Positions 35,793-44,257 of a stretch of 64,000 nucleotides of DNA are shown piece after piece; the first letter of the stretch is position 1; every line of letters begins with the position of its first letter. The notes below the pieces were generated by a model. It did not search any database, was not told where the DNA came from, and was given only the letters and a program-made list of their open reading frames with translations. The DNA is from Nocardia sp. NBC_01503 (lineage in GTDB: Bacteria; Actinomycetota; Actinomycetes; Mycobacteriales; Mycobacteriaceae): NCBI RefSeq assembly GCF_036327755.1, contig NZ_CP109596.1, forward strand, positions 3,162,001 to 3,226,000, read 5' to 3'. The position numbers and the translations under genes were made by a program.

Positions 35793-36956
35793 TCAGTTGC
35801 GGGAAGTCGACTGGAGGTACTCGCGCAGCGCGGCGCGGTCGGGTTTGCCCGGGCCGCGCAGTGGGAGTTCTTGCAGGACAGCGAGTTCGCGGGGTGCGGC
35901 GATGGCGTCGAGTTCGGCGACCACGTGTTCGCGGAGTTCGTCGAGGGTCGGTGCCGTCGCACCGGGTGCCGTCACGATGGCGGTGACCACACGCTGGCCC
36001 AGGCGGGCGTCGGGCAGGCCCAGGACCACGCATTCGGAGACGGCCGGATGCGTGATGAGCACGGCCTCGACCACCTGCGGCAGCACCAGCAGGCCGCCGG
36101 TCATGATCGCTTCGTCGAGTCGCCCGGTGACCGTCAGCACGCCGTTCTCGAAGCTGCCCGCGTCCTCGGTGCGGAACCAGCCGGGTTCGGCGAAGGCCGG
36201 ATGATCGGGCTGATTGCGGTAGCCGTCGGCGAGCATGGCCCCGCCCAGCAGGACTCGGCCGTTCTCGATGCGAACCTCGGTGCCGTCCAAGGGAATTCCC
36301 TCGTAGACGCAGCCGCCGCAGGTCTCACTCATACCGTAGGTGCGAAAGACCGTGATGCCCGCGGCGCGAGCGCGCTCCAGCACCGGTTTCGGGGTGGCCG
36401 CACCACCGATGAGGACGCCGTCGAGGTCGGCCAGCGCGGCCGCGGCGACCGGTTCGTCCAGGGCCTTGATCAGCTGGGTCGGTACCAGCGAGGTGTAGCG
36501 GCGCGGTCCGCGCATACCGCCGATGGCGGCGGCCAGCCCCTCGGGCAGGAAGCCGCCCGAGACATCGAGGACGGCCGGTTCGGTGCCGGCCAGAATGCTG
36601 CGCAGCAGCACCTGGATGCCCGCGATGTGATGGGTCGGCAGCGCCAGCAACCACTGTCCGGGTCCGCCGAGCCGGTCGTGCGTGGCCTCGCCGCTGGCGC
36701 GCAGGGCGGCCGCGGACAGCATGGCGCCCTTGGGGATTCCGGTGGTGCCCGAGGTGGTGACGACCAGCGCCACCGCATCGTCGATCTCCTCGCCGGGGCG
36801 CAGACTGCCGCTGAGGCGTTGCGCTTCACGGCGGTCGGCGGTGGGTACGGGCAGCCATGCGGGGCCGTTGCCCTCGAGGGCTTCCCGCAGGTGCGGCAAT
36901 ACGTCGCCTACCGATGCACCGGTGGGCATGGGCAGGGTGCGGAGGGTATTGCTCAC
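35793..36956 (-). CDS. menE: o-Succinylbenzoate--CoA ligase
   Basis: A 387-residue member of the ANL adenylating family. TTSGTTGIPKG is the ATP loop, RTYGMSETCGG and GWFRTEDAG the conserved core, GRLDEAIMTGGL the hinge and GPGKPDR near the C-terminus supplies the catalytic Lys. It activates o-succinylbenzoate as the CoA thioester for MenB. The GTG at 36956 is chosen from family length; the frame runs further to 37061. The gene is short relative to typical acyl-CoA ligases, as usual for actinobacterial MenE. Confidence 0.93.
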   Translation of the reverse strand: MSNTLRTLPMPTGASVGDVLPHLREALEGNGPAWLPVPTADRREAQRLSGSLRPGEEIDDAVALVVTTSGTTGIPKGAMLSAAALRASGEATHDRLGGPGQWLLALPTHHIAGIQVLLRSILAGTEPAVLDVSGGFLPEGLAAAIGGMRGPRRYTSLVPTQLIKALDEPVAAAALADLDGVLIGGAATPKPVLERARAAGITVFRTYGMSETCGGCVYEGIPLDGTEVRIENGRVLLGGAMLADGYRNQPDHPAFAEPGWFRTEDAGSFENGVLTVTGRLDEAIMTGGLLVLPQVVEAVLITHPAVSECVVLGLPDARLGQRVVTAIVTAPGATAPTLDELREHVVAELDAIAAPRELAVLQELPLRGPGKPDRAALREYLQSTSRN

Positions 36957-37030
36957 GTTCGCGATCGTGTCATGTCGTGGGGTGGCCGTGCACCTGTGGG
37001 GTCCGTGGCCGGGGTAGGGGAGTGTTTCGG

Positions 37031-37381
37031 TCAGTCGGACGTCGGTGTCGCCAGCGGCCATCCACCGGCTGCCAGCCGGGAGGCCACCCGAGCGATATCG
37101 TCCTCGCCGGGTTGTTCCTTGGCAACTCGGGAAATGGCGGCCTCGATATCGGCGCGCTCGATCTCGCCGGTGGCCACGCGCTCGCTGACGAGCTCCTCAA
37201 CCACCAGGTGCACCTCGTAATCGGTGAGCCGACGATGCAGCACCGCGAGCAGGGCCACGTAGTCGGACTGCGGAATGCCCTGCGGATACCCGGCTTTGAG
37301 CCAGTCCAGGACTTTCTGCAGCACATTCGAGCGCGGCGGGGTGCGAGCCGGATCGGAGTTCGGCTGTTCCGGAGTGGTCAC
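37031..37381 (-). CDS. DUF3349-family protein
   Basis: A 116-residue protein with the helical DUF3349 domain (LQKVLDWLKAGYPQGIPQ, DYVALLAVLHRRLTDYEV). In M. tuberculosis the family member Rv0543c also lies between menE and pitA. Its function is not known. AAAGG eight bases before the GTG at 37381 supports the start. Confidence 0.88.
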   Translation of the reverse strand: MTTPEQPNSDPARTPPRSNVLQKVLDWLKAGYPQGIPQSDYVALLAVLHRRLTDYEVHLVVEELVSERVATGEIERADIEAAISRVAKEQPGEDDIARVASRLAAGGWPLATPTSD

Positions 37382-37406
37382 CAGCGTGCCTTTCTCTCCC
37401 GTGGCG

Positions 37407-37676
37407 TCACGCGCCGAGCAGATGGATACCGAGCCGGGTCGCGAGGAAGCCGCGTGCGATGAAGAGCACACCGACCACCACCGCGATCATGACCACGGCG
37501 AAGCAGAGCGCGGAGACCGCGACCGCCACGGTACGGGCGGAACCGGTCGCGCCGTCGTCGATCTGGGCGCGATAGCGGATACCGAAAGCGAAGACGACCG
37601 GTAGTCCGGCCCCGAAGACCAAGGCGGCCAAGGTGACCCGCCACAGATCGCTGATATTGGACAGGAAGGTGTGCAC
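37407..37676 (-). CDS. Small two-helix membrane protein
   Basis: An 89-residue protein with helices at about 15-35 and 50-75 and a GIRYRAQIDDG loop. It matches in place and shape the Rv0544c product next to pitA. AGGAG about seven bases before the GTG at 37676 sets the start. Function unknown; co-transcription with pit and DUF3349 is likely. Confidence 0.82.
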   Translation of the reverse strand: MHTFLSNISDLWRVTLAALVFGAGLPVVFAFGIRYRAQIDDGATGSARTVAVAVSALCFAVVMIAVVVGVLFIARGFLATRLGIHLLGA

Positions 37677-37686
37677 GGCGTCGCTC

Positions 37687-38886
37687 CTATCCGATTCCAT
37701 TGCCGACGGTGTCATCGCTGCGCACCGGTGCGGGCGCCACGGCGGGCTCGTCCTGCCAGTCGGCATTCACATTGTGCGAATTGACCGGAGTCTGCTTGGA
37801 GCGCCGCCAGATCAGCGCGGCCATGGCGATCAGCAGTGCGAAGACCACCAGCACACCGGCGGTGCCGCCGATGGCGTGCAGGATGCCCCAGCAGACCGCG
37901 CCGACCACACCGGCCAGCGGCAGGGTCAGCACCCACGCCACCACCATGCGCCCCAGCACTCCCCAGCGCACCTCCGCGCCGGGCCGTCCGATACCCGAAC
38001 CCAGGATGGATCCGGTCACGGTCTGCGTGGTGGAGAGCGGCAGGCCGAAATGCGCCGAGGTGAGAATGATCGCCGCACTGGTGGATTCGGCGGCGAAGCC
38101 CTGCGGCGGCGCGATATCGACCAGGCCCTTGCCGAGCGTGCGGATGATGCGCCAGCCGCCCAGGCAGGTGCCGAGCGCGATGGCGACCGCGCAGGAGACG
38201 ATGACCCACAGCGGCAGCGGATCACTGGCCTTGGCCGATCCGTGCGCGATGAGCGCCAGGAAGATGATGCCCATGGTCTTCTGCGCGTCATTGGTGCCGT
38301 GCGCGAGCGAGACCAGTGAGGCGGAGCCGATCTGCCCCCAGCGGAAGCCGTTCTCCACGGTCTTGCCATTGCTGCGACCGGTGATCCGGTAGACCGCCCA
38401 GGAGCCGAGCGCGGCGACCAGCGCGGCCACGATGGGCGCGGCCAGGGCCGGAATGATGATCTTGGCGAGCACGCCCTTGCTGCCCGCGGTCCAGATCACC
38501 CCGTCCCAGCCCAGCGCGGCGACGGTGGCGCCGATCAGACCGCCGAAGAGCGCGTGCGAGGAACTCGACGGCAAACCCAACAGCCAGGTGAACAGATTCC
38601 AGAGAATGCCGCCGACCAGGCCCGCGAAGACGATGTCGAGCAGGGCCCGTCCACTCACCTCGGAGAGGTCGACAATGCCCTCGGCGACGGTGGCCGCCAC
38701 CGCGACGCTGAGGAACGCGCCGACGAGATTGAGCCCGCCGGAGAGAAGTACAGCAGTTCGAGGGGGGAGCGCACCGGTGGCGATCGAGGTGGCCATCGCG
38801 TTCGCGGTGTCATGGAATCCGTTGGTGAAGTCGAATACCAGGGCCGTGAGAACAACGATCAGCAGAACGAGCAGTTCGGCAGACAC
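37687..38886 (-). CDS. pit: PiT-family inorganic phosphate transporter
   Basis: A 399-residue membrane protein with about ten helices and the duplicated PiT signatures: DFTNGFHDTANAMA near residue 20 and ALAHGTNDAQKTMG in the second half. It imports phosphate, coupled to protons and often as a metal phosphate. A direct repeat resembling an actinobacterial PHO box lies upstream. It is followed by the Rv0544c- and DUF3349-like genes. Confidence 0.94.
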   Translation of the reverse strand: MSAELLVLLIVVLTALVFDFTNGFHDTANAMATSIATGALPPRTAVLLSGGLNLVGAFLSVAVAATVAEGIVDLSEVSGRALLDIVFAGLVGGILWNLFTWLLGLPSSSSHALFGGLIGATVAALGWDGVIWTAGSKGVLAKIIIPALAAPIVAALVAALGSWAVYRITGRSNGKTVENGFRWGQIGSASLVSLAHGTNDAQKTMGIIFLALIAHGSAKASDPLPLWVIVSCAVAIALGTCLGGWRIIRTLGKGLVDIAPPQGFAAESTSAAIILTSAHFGLPLSTTQTVTGSILGSGIGRPGAEVRWGVLGRMVVAWVLTLPLAGVVGAVCWGILHAIGGTAGVLVVFALLIAMAALIWRRSKQTPVNSHNVNADWQDEPAVAPAPVRSDDTVGNGIG

Positions 38887-38908
38887 GCCGTCCAGTTTGC
38901 GCTACGGC

Positions 38909-38926
38909 GTTCACATCGCGTTAACC
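38909..38926. promoter_or_regulatory. Candidate PHO box
   Basis: GTTCACA-N4-GTTAACC is a direct repeat with 11-base spacing, like PhoP/RegX3 sites of actinobacteria (GTTCACC repeats). It lies 23-40 bases upstream of the pit GTG. The repeat reads on the plus strand, opposite to the gene. Confidence 0.4.
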
Positions 38927-38961
38927 GGTGCCCCCCGACACGCCTCACAGTTACTCGCGTG

Positions 38962-39348
38962 CTAAGGCTTTCGCGTGTCGCGGCGAATCGGATGATCCGC
39001 CGGGATCTCCACCAGCACAATCGGCACATCGTCCGGATCGCGCACCCACATCTCCACCAGACCCCACGGTTCGAGAGTCGGCTTCCGATCGATCACCACA
39101 CCCGCGAGGGTGAGCTCCGCGGCGGCGTCCGCGCAATCGCGCACCTGTAACCAGATCGCCCCCGCGAACCCCGCCGGGCCCTCCCCGCGGCCATGCCCCG
39201 CCACCTCGAGCAACCCCTGTCCCGCGAAGAAGACGGTGCCGCCCGGATACTCCCGGGCAATCGCCAGCCCGAGGGTGTCCCGATAGAACTCCAGCGTCCG
39301 CTGATAGTCCACCGGCCGCAGGATCAGGCGACTGCTCAGAATCTCCAT
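38962..39348 (-). CDS. VOC-family protein
   Basis: A 128-residue protein with two VOC modules: LRPVDYQRTLEFYRDTLGL and the second half around RDCADAAAELTLAGV, with WGLVEMWVRDPDDVPIVLV. In M. tuberculosis Rv0546c, of the same family, lies between pitA and menB. No substrate is evident. A copy of the interspersed stem-loop element directly precedes its start. Confidence 0.82.
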   Translation of the reverse strand: MEILSSRLILRPVDYQRTLEFYRDTLGLAIAREYPGGTVFFAGQGLLEVAGHGRGEGPAGFAGAIWLQVRDCADAAAELTLAGVVIDRKPTLEPWGLVEMWVRDPDDVPIVLVEIPADHPIRRDTRKP

Positions 39349-39351
39349 ACC

Positions 39352-39473
39352 TTTTGCCCTCCGCTTCGCTCCGGGCGGGTTCGCGGCCCCGAAGTCCCGG
39401 TTCTTCCCTCCCTCCGGCTCCTCCGCTTCGCTCCCCCGCCTCCGCTCAGTCCAGAACCGGGACGGCCGCGAAC
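39352..39473. repeat. Interspersed stem-loop element, copy A
   Basis: First of three related elements (others at 41271 and 60719). It starts with TTTTGCCCTCCGCTTCGCTC. The left arm GTTCGCGGCC (39379-39388) plus GTCCCGGTTCT (39394-39404) pairs with AGAACCGGGAC (39453-39463) plus GGCCGCGAAC (39464-39473), leaving a five-base bulge and a 48-base pyrimidine-rich loop. Base changes relative to the other copies occur in paired positions. It lies between menB and the VOC gene. Confidence 0.8.
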
Positions 39474-39511
39474 CTTGGCGTGTGTGTTTCGGAGGGCGTG
39501 GTTCCATGTTG

Positions 39512-40417
39512 TCAGAAGTAGTACGGGTACGGAGACCAGTCCGGGTCACGCTTCTGCAGGAACGAGTCGCGGCCCTCGACGGCCTCATCGGTCATATAGG
39601 CGAGGCGGGTGGCCTCACCCGCGAAGAGCTGCTGACCGACCAGTCCGTCATCGCTGAGGTTGAACGCGTACTTGAGCATGCGGATCGCCTGCGGCGACTT
39701 GCCGAGAATCTCGGCGGTCCATTCCAGGGCCACATTCTCCAGCTCGTCGTGATCAACGACCGCGTTGACCGCTCCCATGACATGCATCTCCTCGGCGGTG
39801 TACGGCCGCCCCAGGAAGAAGATCTCGCGAGCCCGCTTCTGCCCCACCATCTTCGCCAGGTAGGCGCTGCCGTAGCCGCCGTCGAACGAGCCCACATCGG
39901 CATCGGTCTGCTTGAACTTGGCATGCTCACGGCTGGCCAGGGTCAGATCACAGGTGACGTGCAGGCTGTGCCCGCCACCGGCCGCCCACCCGTTCACCAG
40001 TGCGATGACGACCTTCGGCATGAACCGAATGAGCCGCTGCACCTCGAGAATGTGCAGCCGGCCCGCCCGCGCCGGATCGACGGTGTCCGCGGTCTCACCC
40101 TCGGCGTACTGGTACCCGCTGCGCCCGCGAATCCGCTGATCGCCACCGGAGCAGAACGCCCAGCCGCCATCCTTGGGACTCGGCCCGTTCCCGGTGAGCA
40201 GCACCGCCCCCACATCGGAGGTCATCCGCGCATGGTCGAGTGTCCGATACAGCTCGTCAACGGTATGCGGCCGAAAGGCATTACGAACTTCGGGACGGTC
40301 GAACGCGATTCGAACAGTCCCCTGCTCGACATGCCGGTGATACGTGATGTCGGTGAGGTCTTCGAATCCAGGGACAGGTTTCCACAGCGCTTCATTGAAG
40401 GTCACACGCTTGAACAT
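39512..40417 (-). CDS. menB: 1,4-dihydroxy-2-naphthoyl-CoA synthase
   Basis: A 301-residue crotonase-fold enzyme closing the second ring of menaquinone. CSGGDQRIRG forms the oxyanion-hole loop, GWAAGGGHSLHV the second contact, and VGSFDGGYGS carries the catalytic Asp of MenB proteins. The frame extends to 40627 but MenB homology begins at the ATG at 40417. Its DHNA-CoA product is hydrolysed before MenA acts. Confidence 0.95.
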   Translation of the reverse strand: MFKRVTFNEALWKPVPGFEDLTDITYHRHVEQGTVRIAFDRPEVRNAFRPHTVDELYRTLDHARMTSDVGAVLLTGNGPSPKDGGWAFCSGGDQRIRGRSGYQYAEGETADTVDPARAGRLHILEVQRLIRFMPKVVIALVNGWAAGGGHSLHVTCDLTLASREHAKFKQTDADVGSFDGGYGSAYLAKMVGQKRAREIFFLGRPYTAEEMHVMGAVNAVVDHDELENVALEWTAEILGKSPQAIRMLKYAFNLSDDGLVGQQLFAGEATRLAYMTDEAVEGRDSFLQKRDPDWSPYPYYF

Positions 40418-40781
40418 AGCCGGGCCGGTAATGCGTAACGCAAGGTGACGACTGATTTCGCACCGCCGGGGGTACCTCCCGGGGTACGCCCGAAACTCGC
40501 TGGGTACGTAGCCGTGAGCGCGGTGCGCGACCGCTGGACGTCCCCAAGCGGTCGCTTGAAGTCTCGGAGAGGCGGGACGGCGGCGGGACTGCGGCGGTAC
40601 CTGCTGGTCGGGCGACCGGGTTAACAACGCGGAATCGAAAGGGTGCCAACTGATTGCGGAGGCTTTACAGTGCAGTTGCTGCCTAGGCAGTCGTAGGGCG
40701 TCTGCATCGTGTGCAGGGGGACAGCGGTGCGTATAGTTCCATGCGCTCGTTCATCGAAAAACTATCCGGAGGAACCTGAAA
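40418..40781. other. Intergenic region between divergent genes
   Basis: About 360 bases between menB and the rightward gene at 40782. TATAGT at 40732-40737 is a reasonable -10 for the rightward gene, without an obvious -35. No open frame with coding bias and no known riboswitch fold is recognised. Confidence 0.45.
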
Positions 40782-41228
40782 GTGGTTGCAGCACTGTCTG
40801 AATCCCTGCTCGATGACGCCAAGCGTCCGGCCTTCCTGGCCGACGCCAAAGAGGTTCTGGATGCTGAGGTGTCGGACAAGGGCGGCGCGTCGGGCCTCGC
40901 CGTGAAGGGCGGCTACGCCGCGGTGAAGAAGGTCAGCCCCACCATCGTCGGTGATGCGCTGGAGTCCTTCATCCCGAAGTTCGTGGCGTCGCTCGAGCCG
41001 TTCTGGTCCGAGTACCAGGCGTCCGGCGCCGGCTCGTTCGCCGACCTGCTGATCGCCAAGCAGGACGAGGTCTCCGAGGCGCTGCTCTCGGTCACCGACG
41101 AGCGCGCCTCCGCGTCCTCGCGTCCCGCGCTGACCAAGGTCTACAACTCCATGCGGTCTTCGGCGAAGAAGCATGTGGCCGAGGCGCTTCCGCGCGTCGG
41201 TGCGCTTGTGCAGCGTCACGCTGGTTGA
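40782..41228 (+). CDS. DUF6918-type hypothetical protein
   Basis: A 148-residue, largely helical soluble protein (LLDDAKRPAFLADAKEVLDAEV; KGGYAAVKKVSPTIVGDALES) without signal peptide. The family is, to my recollection, DUF6918, widespread in mycolic-acid bacteria and of unknown role. GGAGG about nine bases before the GTG supports the start. A classic terminator follows. Confidence 0.8.
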   Translation: MVAALSESLLDDAKRPAFLADAKEVLDAEVSDKGGASGLAVKGGYAAVKKVSPTIVGDALESFIPKFVASLEPFWSEYQASGAGSFADLLIAKQDEVSEALLSVTDERASASSRPALTKVYNSMRSSAKKHVAEALPRVGALVQRHAG

Positions 41229-41238
41229 TCAAATGACC

Positions 41239-41275
41239 GGCTCGCGGCCCATAAGGGCCGCGAGCCGTGGTTTTT
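41239..41275 (+). terminator. Classical intrinsic terminator
   Basis: GGCTCGCGGCCC pairs perfectly with GGGCCGCGAGCC over ATAA and is followed by GTGG and five T, ten bases after the stop. This is the only hairpin in the window with a good T tract. Its T tract merges with the start of stem-loop copy B. Confidence 0.9.
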
Positions 41276-41389
41276 GGCCTCCGCTTCGCTACGGCGGGTT
41301 CGTGGCCCTGTGAGCTCGGTTCTTCACTCGCTCCGGGCACTCCTTCGTCGCACCCTCCGGTCGCTCCAGAACCGAGCCGGGCCACGAAC
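41271..41389. repeat. Interspersed stem-loop element, copy B
   Basis: Starts TTTTTGGCCTCCGCTTCGCT. GTTCGTGGCCC (41298-41308) plus GCTCGGTTCT (41314-41323) pairs with AGAACCGAGC (41368-41377) plus GGGCCACGAAC (41379-41389). The T in the left arm and A in the right arm replace a C-G pair of the other copies, keeping the stem. It lies between two convergent genes. Confidence 0.85.
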
Positions 41390-41398
41390 GGGCTGGAT

Positions 41399-42226
41399 TC
41401 AGCCCGCGGCCTTGCCGACTCGCCAGTAGCCGGTGAAGGTGATGTCCGCCTTGGGAATTTCGCGGTCCTGTGCCAGGTGCCGCCGCACCCCGGCCGCGAG
41501 TTTCTGCTCGCCCGCGACGAACCCGTAGACGCCCTTGGCGGGCAGTTCCGCGCGTCGCACCGCATCGGTGACCAGTGCGCCCGTCGGGGCCTGCGGATCG
41601 GTGCGGACCAGCCAATTCACCTGCACGCCCGCGGGTTCACCAAGCTCTTGCTTGTCCTCGGCGTGTGAGATCTCCAGGTACACAGCGCCTTCGAGTCCGC
41701 GCGGCGCGGAGCGCAGAATGCCCGCGATACCGGGGAGCGCGCTCTCGTCACCCACCAGCAGCGACCATTCGGTGTGATCCGGGGCCTGATAGGTGATGCC
41801 CTCGTCCAGCAGCCCCACCTTGTCGCCGGGTGTCGCTCCAGTCGCCCAGGTCGACGCCGGACTGTCATCCCCGTGCGAATAGAAGTCGATATCGAGTTCG
41901 GCGGTGCTGCCGAATTCGCCGAACCCCGCGGCGCGGTACTCGCGCACGGTGTAATTGCGCACCAGCGGCCGGTGCTCCTTGCCCATCATGAGGTACTGCG
42001 CGTACCAGCCCAGGCTGCTCGTGGAGGTGGGGAGTTTCAGGCCGCCGTCCTTACCGGGCAGGAACAGCCGGAACCACTGGTCGAATCCCATGGCGGTGAA
42101 CCCCGCCAGCCCATCCCCACCCAAGGTGACGCGCACGAAATTCGGACTGATCCGTTTGCTCGCCAATACCTGCGCGGTGAGGATCTCCCGATGTTCGGGC
42201 TTGACATATTTGGGTCGCTTCGACAT
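41399..42226 (-). CDS. Siderophore-interacting protein (FAD-dependent ferric-siderophore reductase)
   Basis: A 275-residue flavoprotein with an N-terminal FAD-binding barrel containing RNYTVREY and a C-terminal NAD(P)H domain (WSLLVGDESALPGIAGIL and GEQKLAAGVRRHL). Members reduce ferric siderophores in the cytoplasm to release iron. A well-conserved IdeR-type iron box lies four bases upstream of the ATG, so iron repression is likely. It is divergent from menD. Confidence 0.92.
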   Translation of the reverse strand: MSKRPKYVKPEHREILTAQVLASKRISPNFVRVTLGGDGLAGFTAMGFDQWFRLFLPGKDGGLKLPTSTSSLGWYAQYLMMGKEHRPLVRNYTVREYRAAGFGEFGSTAELDIDFYSHGDDSPASTWATGATPGDKVGLLDEGITYQAPDHTEWSLLVGDESALPGIAGILRSAPRGLEGAVYLEISHAEDKQELGEPAGVQVNWLVRTDPQAPTGALVTDAVRRAELPAKGVYGFVAGEQKLAAGVRRHLAQDREIPKADITFTGYWRVGKAAG

Positions 42227-42230
42227 GGGC

Positions 42231-42249
42231 TTAGGTTAGCAAAGCCTAA
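42231..42249 (-). promoter_or_regulatory. Candidate IdeR/DtxR iron box
   Basis: TTAGGTTAGCAAAGCCTAA (plus strand) matches the 19-base IdeR consensus TTAGGTTAGGCTAACCTAA at 16 positions when read on the minus strand. It abuts the siderophore-interacting protein's ATG and lies 67 bases from the menD start. Confidence 0.8.
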
Positions 42250-42315
42250 CTTGCCTCACCAGGCTGTGAGCAGGCTGACGCAGCGCGGATATCGACTGTC
42301 TGAGAGGCTGGGAGG

Positions 42316-43950
42316 GTGAATCCTTCGACAGCACAGGCGCACGTCGTCGTCGACGAACTCGCGCGCGGCGGTGTGCGAGATGTGGTCCTGTGCCCGGGAT
42401 CGCGAAATGCCCCGCTCGCCTTCGCATTACAGGCCGCCGACGCGGCCGGGCGGATTCGGTTGCATATGCGGATCGATGAGCGCAGCGCCGGATTCCTGGC
42501 CATCGGCCTCACCGCGTCCAGCGGACGACCCGTACCGGTCGTGATGACCTCCGGTACCGCGGTCGCCAATCTCGGCCCGGCGGTGCTCGAGGCGAACTAC
42601 GCGCGCATGCCGTTGATCGTGCTCAGCGCCAATCGGCCGTACGAGATGCTCGGCAGCGGTGCCAATCAGACCGTCGAACAGCTCGGGCTCTTCGGCAGCC
42701 AGGTGCGCGCGACCATCAGCCTCGGCCTCGCCGAGGTCGAAATCGGCGAAGAGCTGTACCCGCGGCAGAACAGTCTGTGGCGCTCGGCCGTATGTCGCGT
42801 GCTGGCCGCCGCGCGCGGTACCCGCTCCGGCAATGCCGGACCCGTGCACTTCGACATTCCGCTGCGCGAACCCCTCGTCCCCGATATGGCCGTCGGTGAT
42901 CCGCTGCCCCTGGGCCGCCCCGACGATCGCCCGTGGACCGCAACGCAATACGCGACCCTGGACGTACCCCTCGATATCGATCTGAGCCTGGATACGGTCG
43001 TCATCTCCGGTCACGGCGCGGGGCATCGTCCCGAACTCGCCGCGCTGCCGACGGTCGCCGAACCCACCGCGCCCATGCACGGTCCGGCGCTGCATCCCCT
43101 CGCACTGGGTCTGCTGAAGCCGAAACAGGCCATCATCACCGGCCGTCCGACCCTGCACCGCCAGGTCTCCAACGTGCTGGCCGACCCCGAGGTCACCGTC
43201 TACGCCCTGACCACCGGTCCGCGCTGGCCCGATGTCTCGGGCAATGTGGTCGGCACCGGCACCCGCGCGGTCACCTACGGCAAGCCGCGCGCCGAATGGC
43301 TCGACCAGTGCCACGATCTGAACGAGAAGGCGGTCGCGGTGGTCCGGGCCGAACTCGCGGGCCACCCCAAACCGACCGGCCTGCACGTCGCGGCCGTGGT
43401 CATGGATTCCCTCCACGAGGGTGACCAACTCCTACTCGGCGCGTCCAACCCGGTCCGCGATTCCGCCCTGGTCTCGCACCCCCGCCCCGGCATCCGAGTC
43501 CTCTCGAACCGCGGCGTGGCCGGTATCGACGGCACCGTCTCGGCGGCGGTCGGCGCGGCCCTGACCCACCCCGGCCGCACGGTCGCCCTCATGGGCGACC
43601 TGACCTTCCTGCACGACGCTTCCGGCCTGCTGGTCGGCCCGGGCGAACCCCGCCCCGAAGACCTCACCATCGTGGTGGCCAATGACGACGGCGGCGGCAT
43701 CTTCGAACTCCTCGAACAGGGTGATCCCCAGTACGCGGGCGTTTTCGAACGCGTCTTCGGCACCCCGCACGGCATGGACCTCGCAGCCCTGTGCGCCGCC
43801 TACCGAGTCCCGCACCGCCAGGTGGACCCCAACCAACTGGCCCAGGCGCTGACCGAAAACGCCCACGGCATAAGGGTTTTGGAGGTGGCCACCGAACGCT
43901 CCAGCCTCCGCGAACTGCACGCCACGGTCCGCGCGGGCATCGCCAACTGA
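42316..43950 (+). CDS. menD: SEPHCHC synthase (menaquinone biosynthesis MenD)
   Basis: A 544-residue ThDP enzyme joining 2-oxoglutarate and isochorismate. The N-terminal PP domain has [13 protein letters not shown] and the Glu-containing [14 protein letters not shown]; the C-terminal PYR/ThDP site has [13 protein letters not shown] and [11 protein letters not shown]. The GTG start has GGGAGG directly ahead. It is divergent from the siderophore-interacting protein. No menC or menF was found nearby in this window. Confidence 0.95.
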   Translation: MNPSTAQAHVVVDELARGGVRDVVLCPGSRNAPLAFALQAADAAGRIRLHMRIDERSAGFLAIGLTASSGRPVPVVMTSGTAVANLGPAVLEANYARMPLIVLSANRPYEMLGSGANQTVEQLGLFGSQVRATISLGLAEVEIGEELYPRQNSLWRSAVCRVLAAARGTRSGNAGPVHFDIPLREPLVPDMAVGDPLPLGRPDDRPWTATQYATLDVPLDIDLSLDTVVISGHGAGHRPELAALPTVAEPTAPMHGPALHPLALGLLKPKQAIITGRPTLHRQVSNVLADPEVTVYALTTGPRWPDVSGNVVGTGTRAVTYGKPRAEWLDQCHDLNEKAVAVVRAELAGHPKPTGLHVAAVVMDSLHEGDQLLLGASNPVRDSALVSHPRPGIRVLSNRGVAGIDGTVSAAVGAALTHPGRTVALMGDLTFLHDASGLLVGPGEPRPEDLTIVVANDDGGGIFELLEQGDPQYAGVFERVFGTPHGMDLAALCAAYRVPHRQVDPNQLAQALTENAHGIRVLEVATERSSLRELHATVRAGIAN

Positions 43951-44257
43951 CTCTCACGGGGTGCGGTGGGATCGGCTCGGGGCCTTCGTAGCGGACTTGG
44001 GTGGGGGCTTTGGGTTCCAGCGGGGTTCGGGGGATGGCCACGAATTCTCAGAGTGGGAACCTCGCCTGCCGTACCCGGCTTCAGCTACCGGACTTTGGTT
44101 GAGAACCTACGTTCTGGACCGGAAGACCTGCCGTGGTTGCGTTTTCGAGAAAGAGCAAAACGCAAAAAGATTTCGATCGTTATTTGCTGATCATTCGCTC
44201 GGTGTGTTGTCTTTGAGGGGCACGCGTGTTGCGTTGTGGCGCAGTAAGATCGAACGT
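43951..44257. other. Intergenic region between menD and the HNH gene
   Basis: About 307 bases containing the left inverted repeat (43978-44081) and a -10-like TAAGAT at 44245-44250, seven bases before the HNH gene's ATG. No gene is seen. Confidence 0.6.
43978..44081. repeat. Left inverted repeat flanking the DUF222/HNH gene
   Basis: About 104 bases that match, in inverted orientation, 45974-46075. The outermost 19 bases CGGGGCCTTCGTAGCGGAC are identical in both, as are GTTCCAGCGGGGTTCGG and GATGGCCACGA inside. Weaker similarity continues inward. Confidence 0.8.
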
